Positions 26,623 to 35,000 of a stretch of 64,000 nt of DNA are shown here, in pieces (the stretch's first letter is position 1; each line of letters begins with the position of its first letter). Where the stretch lies: positions 1 to 64,000 of the forward strand of contig NZ_JABFMW010000021.1 of assembly GCF_013359725.1 (NCBI RefSeq), read 5' to 3'. The stretch is from Pseudarthrobacter sp. C4D7 (GTDB lineage Bacteria > Actinomycetota > Actinomycetes > Actinomycetales > Micrococcaceae). The notes below the pieces were generated by a model. The model was given only the letters and a program-made list of their open reading frames with translations, had not been told where the DNA came from and ran no database searches. The position numbers and the translations under genes were made by a program.

Positions 26623-28705
26623 AAAGACCTATGCCGCCCGGCGCAGCCAGTTGATCTCCACCTTCGGAGTCGGCAGCCTGTTCCCTGCTGAAAACAACAG
26701 CTTCATGATCACCAGCATTGATCAGTGGGACCGGAAGCATTTGAAGCCGGTCATTGAGCCACGTCTGGCTAGAAGCCTGAGAGTGTCTGAGCTCCTCCTG
26801 CCCCCGGCGGGAGTTCGCGGAAAGATTCCGGTAGTTCGTTTCCCACAGATGCTTGTCTGTCCGAACTGCGCCCGCCTTGGGAGGGTCCAGCAGTTACAGG
26901 CGTCCTACGAGGATCCCAAGTGTGGCCTATGTAAGTCGCTGGCACCACTGACTCCGTCGCGATTCGTCGTCGCGTGCGAGGACGGACATATCGACGACTT
27001 TCCCTATTCCTATTGGGTTCATGGTTTCACGCCGACAGAGGATGCCAACCACTTGCTCTCGCTGGCCTCGGAAGGCCGGACATCTTCCCTGGCCGATATG
27101 GTGGTCCGGTGCTCGTGCGGAAAATCCCGGACAATGGCCGACGCCTTCAATTCCATCGCCTTGAAGGAAATGAAATGCCAGGGGAACCGGCCGTGGCTGG
27201 GCTGGGGATACCGGGAGCGTGAATGCGGTAAGCCTCCAAAGACCGTGCAGCGTGGCGCGTCTAACGTCTGGTTTCCAGTCGTACGATCTGCAATCTCGAT
27301 TCCGCCCTACTCGGAGTTTCTCGCCAAGGTCGTGACGTCGAAGGCTGCCCAATTAAGCCAGCCCCAGGCACTTGAACCGGCGTCCGCATGGGTTTTGGAG
27401 GGCGTTGTTCAGGAGTTTGATGGGCGCTTCTCTGTGGACGAGCTGCGGGCGGAAATCAGACGCCAGTTTCACGGCAGTGAAGAGACTGAGCTCTCGGAAG
27501 ACCAGCTTCGCGAGCAAGAGTTCCTTGCGCTGATGAACGGCCGGAAGGATAGCCCGGACACGGACTTTGTCGCCGAGAAAGTTGCCGTGCCGGCCGACCA
27601 CCAGCATTGGATCAAGGCTGCCCGAAAAATCACCCGGCTACGGGAAGTACGTGCACTCTACGGGTTTAGCCGCCTGCAACCGAGAGGCGAGGACAAGCCC
27701 GACGCAAAGCTGTCACCGCTCTCCCCTGACGACAACCGACAGAATTGGCTGCCAGCAATCGAGACGCTCGGCGAGGGACTCTTCGTAGCCCTGGACAGGT
27801 CACAGGTTGAAGCGTGGGCAAAAACTGACTTTGCCGCAAGCCGGGAAAACACTTTGTGGATCAATGCCAAGCGTGCAGCAAAGCAGCGGGGACTGGACCC
27901 CGCCCCTGCGAGCATTGTAGAGACCCTGGTCCACACACTGTCCCACATCATCATTGACCAGCTTTCTCTCGATGCAGGCTACCCGGCATCTTCAATCCGG
28001 GAACGTCTCTATGTGGGTCAGGATCAGGTCGGAGTGCTCCTTTACACGGCCTCATCGGACTCGGCTGGCAGCCTGGGCGGCATTGCGGCGCAGGCGAGCC
28101 CAAAGCGGCTTGGCCCTGCCCTGGACGAAGGTTTGTTCCGGACGTCATGGTGCTCAGCGGACCCTGTGTGCATCGAATCCCGTGGCTCTGGTACAGATGC
28201 CCGTAACCTCGCGGCCTGCCATTGCTGCGTCCTCGTCCCGGAGACCAGCTGCGAACTGTTTAACTCGAATCTAGATCGAGGCACCCTATTCGGCGTGCAC
28301 GGCCAAATCGGGCTCGGTTTTCTTGAGTGGGCCAAGTTGAATCCGCTGGGAGAGCCTGGCGGTTCAGCTGTGAAGCAATCTGCAGGGCCCGAGCATGTCG
28401 ACGTTCCCGAAAGCATCCGGCAGAGCGCCTGGCTGACCGTCTTTGCCGAATCCGGTCACGAATTGAAGGAACTGATCCCCGAACTTGTAGAAGTCGAGGT
28501 GGAGCTCGGAGACTGGGGGGCAGACATCGGCCCAGACAACCAGTGGCAGGTAGATCTGTTGTGGCCTTCCTCCCGAGTGGCAGTACTCGTGGACCGCGAC
28601 GACGAACGGGACGACTGGCTCGCGGAGCAGGGGTGGACCACTTATCACACGAAGGACTTCGCGCCTTCTGATCTCGCGGACAAGCTGGCGGACAAGGTTT
28701 ACTAG
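26606..28705 (+). CDS. drmB: DrmB-like DUF1998 protein
   Basis: The 699-residue protein begins with ARRSQLISTFGVGSLFPAE, the usual DrmB opening. Two zinc-type cysteine groups are present, CPNCARLG...CGLC near 84-110 and AACHCCVLVPETSC near 540. The DUF1998 core (VETLVHTLSHIIIDQLSLDA, then GSLGGIAAQASP) lies near 440-495. DrmB forms the complex with DrmA that recognises DNA in DISARM. The C-terminus has LLWPSSRVAVLVDRDDERDD followed by a GWTTYHT element, an endonuclease-like element also seen at the end of the giant helicase on the opposite arm. The ATG at 26606 is preceded by GAGGAAGG. It is the last gene of the plus arm and ends 6 bases before a strong hairpin. Confidence 0.88.
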   Translation: MPPLARKTYAARRSQLISTFGVGSLFPAENNSFMITSIDQWDRKHLKPVIEPRLARSLRVSELLLPPAGVRGKIPVVRFPQMLVCPNCARLGRVQQLQASYEDPKCGLCKSLAPLTPSRFVVACEDGHIDDFPYSYWVHGFTPTEDANHLLSLASEGRTSSLADMVVRCSCGKSRTMADAFNSIALKEMKCQGNRPWLGWGYRERECGKPPKTVQRGASNVWFPVVRSAISIPPYSEFLAKVVTSKAAQLSQPQALEPASAWVLEGVVQEFDGRFSVDELRAEIRRQFHGSEETELSEDQLREQEFLALMNGRKDSPDTDFVAEKVAVPADHQHWIKAARKITRLREVRALYGFSRLQPRGEDKPDAKLSPLSPDDNRQNWLPAIETLGEGLFVALDRSQVEAWAKTDFAASRENTLWINAKRAAKQRGLDPAPASIVETLVHTLSHIIIDQLSLDAGYPASSIRERLYVGQDQVGVLLYTASSDSAGSLGGIAAQASPKRLGPALDEGLFRTSWCSADPVCIESRGSGTDARNLAACHCCVLVPETSCELFNSNLDRGTLFGVHGQIGLGFLEWAKLNPLGEPGGSAVKQSAGPEHVDVPESIRQSAWLTVFAESGHELKELIPELVEVEVELGDWGADIGPDNQWQVDLLWPSSRVAVLVDRDDERDDWLAEQGWTTYHTKDFAPSDLADKLADKVY

Positions 28706-28710
28706 GGCCT

Positions 28711-28747
28711 GATGGGTGGGGGGTCGGGGGTCCGACCCCCACCCATC
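28711..28747. terminator. Strong bidirectional hairpin between converging arms
   Basis: Bases 28711-28727 (GATGGGTGG...TCGG) pair with 28732-28747 (CCGACCCCCACCCATC) over 16 base pairs with one bulged G and a 4-base loop. It lies between the drmB stop and the DUF3883 stop, 54 bases in total. There is no clean T-run on either side, but position and stability make a two-way transcription barrier the natural reading. Confidence 0.75.
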
Positions 28748-28758
28748 TCGTAGCAGTT

Positions 28759-29754
28759 CTAATCCAGGAAGTACTCATAGCTCAAGGGCACGAGGTTTTC
28801 GGGCGACGGCGTCCAGTCGGGATACACACTCATCAGCCCGTCTGCGGTAGTGATCTTGCCATCCAGATGGCGCTCCCATGGAATCTCAGCAACGACAACT
28901 AAGTCCGTTTGGGCGTACTCGTTGGCATTTGTCACCTCGTTGCGGGTGAGGATGACCTTCTGAACGTGACCTTGCGAGCCCTTGACTTCGACACGGCGAA
29001 CTTCGTCCCCCCGCACTGCTTCGAGGTCGTAGGACCGGTAGGCTCCGACATCCTCCACCGCGAACCCCAAAGCCGCGTAGTGCCTAATCGCCTGCCGCAC
29101 GGCCTGCACCTCGATGGCTTTCTTAAGGACGGGATCCGCGCAAAAGCCAGCGTACCGCTGACGCACGCCGTTTTGCCCACTCACAGGAGGTGCAATTAGG
29201 GGCCGGTCAAAGCCACCCCAGTCACTATCAGGCAGTAGGTCCGGAGCCGCATCGATGACCTCCGCCGGAAGCTTGAACAGATATCCCTGGTTCGGTTTCA
29301 GCCCGCTCCTCGGATGCTCCTGAAACGGAAAATAGATGGTGAACTTGCCACGCCCGGAGTAATCACGTTCAAGTTCGCTCTTAATGCCGAGGATGTCGGA
29401 CTGATGATCTGCACGGAGATCGGTCAGGAGATAGGGGTGAGGCAAAGGCGTGTAGTTCGTCAGGGGAATCGTGTTTGCGGGCTTCCCGTACCAGTCCCCT
29501 GCGCGGGGCTGAAGCTCCCCCGCTACGATCGACGCACCATACATACCGGATTTGAAGCGCATTGGGTTGTTCTTCCCAACCCAATGGAGAACAACATCTC
29601 CAACGCGTACATCCTTCATCAAGTCATAACGCGGTGTATCGGGTGCAATGAGCTCGCTCCCCCATGTGTCCACGTTGACCAGTTCCATCCAGTACCGCTG
29701 TTTGGCGTCTCCGTCCCACCATCGGGACTTCGTCGCTGTCGATCCTGCCGCCAT
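28759..29754 (-). CDS. EVE/PUA-like modified-base reader fused to DUF3883 nuclease-like domain
   Basis: The 331-residue protein has two parts. Residues about 10-110 show RYWMELVNVDTWG, then VGDVVLHW and GMYGASIVAGE, the pattern of EVE/ASCH-type PUA-like domains that bind modified bases in several restriction systems. Residues about 195-315 match DUF3883: a helix, YRSYDLEAVRG and VRRVEVKGSQG near 243-258, giving the D...ExK arrangement of PD-(D/E)XK nucleases, followed by LTRNEVTNA. A reader plus a nuclease suggests cutting of modified foreign DNA; this is inference from architecture. It is the last gene of the minus arm, starting 30 bases after the UvrD-like gene, and ends beside the central terminator. 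Confidence 0.72.
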   Translation of the reverse strand: MAAGSTATKSRWWDGDAKQRYWMELVNVDTWGSELIAPDTPRYDLMKDVRVGDVVLHWVGKNNPMRFKSGMYGASIVAGELQPRAGDWYGKPANTIPLTNYTPLPHPYLLTDLRADHQSDILGIKSELERDYSGRGKFTIYFPFQEHPRSGLKPNQGYLFKLPAEVIDAAPDLLPDSDWGGFDRPLIAPPVSGQNGVRQRYAGFCADPVLKKAIEVQAVRQAIRHYAALGFAVEDVGAYRSYDLEAVRGDEVRRVEVKGSQGHVQKVILTRNEVTNANEYAQTDLVVVAEIPWERHLDGKITTADGLMSVYPDWTPSPENLVPLSYEYFLD

Positions 29755-29784
29755 TTCTCCCCCAATTGCCGTTACGTATGGAAA

Positions 29785-32043
29785 CTACTTTGTACCAAGC
29801 AGCTCTGACGGTTTGCCGCTCCATGACACAACAAGCCCATCCCGCGCCCTCGTAGCAGCCACATAGAGGAGCGAACGCTCGCGCAGAAGCGCATCCGCTT
29901 GTTCGGCCGGAGCCAGATTCTGCAGCTGGTATGCGGCCGGCATCGACTGATCCGACATGCCGAACAGAACAACTCGAGTGAACTCCATGCCCTTTGATCG
30001 GTGCATAGTCATCACTGCCGGCACACCGGAAGCAGCGGCGGATCCGGCAATCCGCGCCTCTAGTCCCCGTTCGTTTAGTCCGCTGATTACCTTGCCAATC
30101 TGGAAGTTCGCGCGAACCAGGATGCCGACTGTTTCCAGCGGCACGCCTTCCTCCTGCCATGTCCGCAGCGTCTGGGCGAGGTTGTCCAGCTCCTCCACAT
30201 AGGATGTTGCCGCGTGTTCCTGCGGCTTCGGTCCCACACGGGAAGACGTATATCCGTTTACGGATTCATCGGTGCCCTCGATGTCCGTGACCGGAATGCC
30301 TTTCAGAAGTCCGACGGCGTACGCCAGGTTCTGCTGTGTGGTGCGGTAGTTGAGGGTCAGCCGCCGAGACCTGCCGACAATTCCGATGCCAAAACGGGAC
30401 AGCGGCACCTTCTGTCCGTAGATGCGCTGGTGGGAGTCCTCTGCAATAAACAGGTCGTCAGGACCCTGCTGCACCAGTTCCCGAAGGAATAGCCAGTGAC
30501 CTGCATGCAAATCCTGGGCCTCGTCGATAAGAACGTGGTCTGCCATCCGAGTCAGGCCCTTCTCGGCGCGCTGCCTCAGGATCAAAGCTGCGAGGTGTGC
30601 CATCTCAACAAAGGAGGCATGCATGTCGATCCGGTTGTAGTACCTGTAGCCCTCGATGACCTTCCATACGGACAGCCTCTTGGCACGATTGAGTGCTGTG
30701 CCGCGCCCCGCGCGGGGGACCTTGAGATACTCGTCTTTACCCGCAATGAAGTTTGGCAGCACGACGGTCTCGTATTCCTGCTGAAGGAATGTGGGGTTGG
30801 CGAGCTCAGGCTCGAGTTCGTGCTCCACGTCGCTAAGCGCGGATTCCCACTGTTGGCGCGCTCGATCGGCCTCCAGTATCTTGCCCGGAGCTGCAGCCTC
30901 AAGGCCAAACAGATCCTTCATCGACTGCCGCTGTTCCACTTCGGAGGCGGCGCGAAAGACCTTGCTGACGAGCGAATCCACGCCGGCAACGTGGATACCC
31001 GGCTCGCCGGGCTTCGATGCGCGAGGCAGATCGGCGTCGAGTTTTGCCAGTCCACTCTCAAGCGACTCAGCAAGGGTAGTGGTGTATGTCGTCAGCACTA
31101 TGCGAGAAGAAGGCTCCGCATGCGCCATCGCCCTTGCCCGGTGTAGCAGCACAACGGTTTTGCCTGTGCCGGCACCGCCGGAAAGCCTGAAGGACCCGCT
31201 GTAGCGGCGTTCGGCATAAACGCGCTGTTCGGGGTGAAGGAAGGTACGCCAGGAGTCGAAGTCGCCGCCTTCGATGACCTTCTTCAGTTCTTCGGAGTTG
31301 TCCCCCACGAACGTGAACTGCATCTTCGTTGCCGGGTGCTCGAGCGCCCGCTTGATCTTGTCCTCTTCGGACTCTTCCGGGTTGTCGACGTAGCGGCTCA
31401 GGGCCAGCTTGTCTTGAACATCCGAAATAGACGTACCCGCGGCAAGCTCCAGCAGCGCAGTGGCCTGCCACTCCGGGGCATCGCCTAGAACATCCAGAAG
31501 CTCCTCATCAGAAGAAGCAGCGAAGACTCTGTCCACAAGATCAGCAGCGAGGCCGAGGGTTGCCACCAACTCGCTTTGATCCATTCCGCACGCTGCCAAC
31601 GGGTTCGTCCAGAGCTGTGGTGATTCGGTCTCTGTCTCCTCCTCAGGAGCCTCAGGCTCGACTACGTCGGCTGGCTCCTCGATGACAGTGTCCGACGGCG
31701 GCACGGGAGCCGGCGTTGAGGCACGCACAACCTCGAGAACACCGTTGACCGAGTTCACCTGCAGCACGCTGGATCGGGCGATGTCGATGGCCTGGTCGTG
31801 GGGCCATGCACCGTAGTAGAAGTAGTGCGGAATGTTCTCAAAGGCGACCTTGAACAGCACTGCCCGGTAGTTCAAATCGATACGGCCAGTGCGGACGCGA
31901 GGGTCGGCAGGCGTATGCATCGGTTCGATATGGAGGCCCGGTGCAGTGTCATCCTTCTGCAACTTCTCAAAGAAGGAGTAGACCTTAGCCTTCATTGCGC
32001 CGTCGATCTTGTCCTTCTGCTTGATCCATGTCACGAGTGCCAC
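29785..32043 (-). CDS. UvrD-like SF1 helicase with RelE/ParE-like N-terminal domain
   Basis: The 752-residue protein starts at GTG (32041-32043), one base after the preceding stop. The first 90 residues resemble the RelE/ParE toxin fold: a helix, LQKDDTAPGLHIEPM, then RVRTGRIDLNYRAVLFKV and a YYGAWPHDQAIDIA ending, with conserved Arg and Tyr. After an acidic linker comes the SF1 helicase: SGGAGTGKTVVLL near 286, DEAQD near 504, LTLNYRTTQQNL, MHRSKGMEFTRVVLF and AATRARDGLVV near 735. RelE-type folds can be mRNA endonucleases or simply interaction modules, so activity is open. Coupling to the giant helicase gene indicates one complex or pathway. Confidence 0.8.
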   Translation of the reverse strand: MALVTWIKQKDKIDGAMKAKVYSFFEKLQKDDTAPGLHIEPMHTPADPRVRTGRIDLNYRAVLFKVAFENIPHYFYYGAWPHDQAIDIARSSVLQVNSVNGVLEVVRASTPAPVPPSDTVIEEPADVVEPEAPEEETETESPQLWTNPLAACGMDQSELVATLGLAADLVDRVFAASSDEELLDVLGDAPEWQATALLELAAGTSISDVQDKLALSRYVDNPEESEEDKIKRALEHPATKMQFTFVGDNSEELKKVIEGGDFDSWRTFLHPEQRVYAERRYSGSFRLSGGAGTGKTVVLLHRARAMAHAEPSSRIVLTTYTTTLAESLESGLAKLDADLPRASKPGEPGIHVAGVDSLVSKVFRAASEVEQRQSMKDLFGLEAAAPGKILEADRARQQWESALSDVEHELEPELANPTFLQQEYETVVLPNFIAGKDEYLKVPRAGRGTALNRAKRLSVWKVIEGYRYYNRIDMHASFVEMAHLAALILRQRAEKGLTRMADHVLIDEAQDLHAGHWLFLRELVQQGPDDLFIAEDSHQRIYGQKVPLSRFGIGIVGRSRRLTLNYRTTQQNLAYAVGLLKGIPVTDIEGTDESVNGYTSSRVGPKPQEHAATSYVEELDNLAQTLRTWQEEGVPLETVGILVRANFQIGKVISGLNERGLEARIAGSAAASGVPAVMTMHRSKGMEFTRVVLFGMSDQSMPAAYQLQNLAPAEQADALLRERSLLYVAATRARDGLVVSWSGKPSELLGTK

Positions 32044-32044
32044 G

Positions 32045-35000
32045 TCAAGCCCCCTTTACCTTCAGCAGTTCACGTATCTCATCAACGTCAATTCCCACGG
32101 TGGTCCATCCCGAGGCTTCCAGCCCTTCACGTTCGTCACCATCAAATACAACGGCAAGATGATGGTCCGGCCACGCGATTGAAACTGGCATGCCGTCCAC
32201 CTCGTATCCCAGCTCGGGCAGAACGTCCAGACCGGCAGTGGCAAGCTGCAACAGCAGTGTTTTTTCGAATTCAGTTGCCTGATCCAGAAGTGGCCTCCAC
32301 GCAGGTCCGACCTCGTCCGCCATCTGCTGTCGAGCGACTTCTGCAGTAACCGAACCACCGGCGCTCACGTTGGAAGCTACGGATCCGATGGTCAAACCTA
32401 TGGGTTTGAATGCCAGGAGGTTCGAGAGCTGCAGCCAAAGACGCCAAGAGGCTTCGTGTGAAGGAGAAGCCAGTGCATCCTGCCGATCATCAAGGCAAAG
32501 GCCGACGGCGATCGTGGACAGGCTGTTAGGCGAGCCCGCGGCAGCAAAGCCATCGCTGCCGGATCTGCACGTCCAGGCGGGCACACTGCCGGTGGGCAGC
32601 GGTGGCCCTTCTCCACGGGCCAAGGCCACAGCATGCCCGTAAACAGCGTCCGCCTCCGAAGGCTGCGGCTTCTCCTGCATCAGCATCAGCGGCACCAGTT
32701 CCGAGAACTTGGTCCAGGCTTCAGGATCCGGCTTGTTGACCCACTGCCAGAGCATGCTCATGGCATCCCGCCCCAGCACACCCATGATGGACGCGTCCAC
32801 AGGGAACTTGGCCATCAGCTGCGCGTTCAGCTTGCCGTTTGCCCAGGACGGCAACGTAACCGGCGCCGACGGACCAGCTTCAAAGGCATTCACGTCCTCC
32901 CATGTAACGGCCCAAGGGATCACAGCCGAAGACAACGCCGAGGTGTGCCGAAGCTTGTCGCGCTTCTCGGCGTCGTCCGCGATCCGGTTGTGCTCCGGCG
33001 ACGCGTGGAACGCGAAACCGTCGGTATAAATCGCCAGCACCGGAAAGTTCGGGTCCGGCGGGCCTTTCAGCAGGAAGTCCGGTCGGGTGCCGGCAATATC
33101 CACCTGCGGGAGAAGCTGCCACTGGAAGTCCTGCCCGGGAATGCGGAAGGTAATAGTGTCCGCAAGCGCATCTGGTGTGATCTTGGTGTGCGCGCCCACT
33201 GCTTTGAGGCGGTCCATCCAGGCCTTCCGGAACCGCTTTTCCAGAAGTGATTCGATGGAGGTCTGCGCGCTCGGCGCTTCTTCAGTCACCGTCCAGTCCG
33301 CGAACGACGGCGGGACCTCACCATCAGCGGGTTTCTGCCCAGAGCGCAGCAGGAGACCAAGCAGCCGCTCCGCGCTTGCGCGGGCAACCTTGTCGACCTG
33401 CCAGGGCTCGGCGTGAGGAAGGAGGCAGTGGTGGCAGGCGAGCCGCTCCTCGAAACGGCAGCTGCAGTCACGCACTATTTCCCACGCTGCGTGGAGCAGT
33501 TCCCAGACTCGCTTTGAATCTGCGAACTCGGCCAAATAACCCGTGCCACCGGGCACCTTGTCATGAAGCATCAGCGCTATTCGGCCACCGCCATGTGCAG
33601 GATCGTTGATCCGCAGGACACCGAGATGGTCCGGTGCTCCGCCCAGGACTTTCTGGAGACCCATGAGCAGCGCGGCCTGAAGACTCGGCACGGAGAAATC
33701 ATCGCCGTAGGTGACATCCAGCGGAAGGTGCAGCACCACGCCCTGCGTATTGAGCTCGCGCGCCAGGACCACTTCCTTGATGCTCTCCTGGGTTTCCTTC
33801 CGGAACTTGCACCAGAACCGGTGCTCGTTCGGCCGGTTCTCCTTGGCTGACTGGTCCAGCTGGCCGCAGTAGGAACACAGCCGGAACATCGGTGTGCGCA
33901 CGTCGTCGCCGGCAATCGTCCGTACCCCGCCGTTCGATGCCGTCCGCCCGGTGTTGATCCACCGGATGTCCACCCTGTTGAAGTACTCCGCGCCGAACTC
34001 GTAACCTTCCACGAACCAGCGCTTCTGCAGGTGCTGCTGGTCAATATCAGCCGCCGCAGCGATCGTGAACCGTTCACGGACGCGGTTGTCGCGGCGGTCG
34101 TTGATGGCTGCCTCGTCGCGCCGGACCTCGGCGGAGACTTTCTTCATGACCACGACGTCGAAGATCTGGCCCATGTCGGCGATCGCCGCCGTCGTACACC
34201 TGATGCAGCTGGTCACCGGTGCGCTGGTTCCCACGTCCGTCTTGATCCAGCCGCACTGCGGGCACACCTGCCATTTCTGAATGTGGCTTTGCTGCGGCCC
34301 GAGGTCCACTGCGTCGATCAGGATCTCCATGCCCTGGGCGTAAAACGTCGCGCCCGGAGCGAACTCGCTGAGCGCTACGGAGGCGCCGCGGTTATACGTC
34401 ACGGTGTCCGTGACGAACTCCTGTGTGTCGGCGTCCTTCCAGGACAGCCCCACGTCAAGGCACACGGAATCGTCCAGCAACGTGTAGTTGGGCAGGACGC
34501 CGTACGCTTCCAATACGGAGATCCAATAGTCAGCGCGGAGCTGTTTGAGCTGGTCGCCGATCATGCGGAGCGTCGCTTTGGCAGTGCGGAGGGCCTGAAC
34601 TGCATCAGAGGACTTGTCCTCCAACCGCTCCGCTTCTTTGGCTGCGGCCTCCAGCTCCGGGAGAGCCTTGTCGATTTCCTTGCGACGGGCCTCCAGCTCG
34701 TCGATGTCGGCTTTCCACTCCCCCGCCGCCCGGACCAGGTGACGGGCGAGACCGCTGGGCTCGCCGTCGTCGTGCTCCGAGGCCCACGCAATCAGCCGCT
34801 GGCGGCTTCCCTCGGAGACCTTTTCGCCGAACTGGCCGAGGAACTCAGTCAGGTAACCTTTGGCATTCATCGTGCCGTCCTGGATGAGGTCCCCGATGAA
34901 CGAGCCCGGTGCAACGCTTCCCAGCGCCTGGACCGCGTCGCGCGGGTGCGGGCGGCCGGCGGTCCGGGCGAACCGGTCTGCCACGTGAGCGACGTACTGG

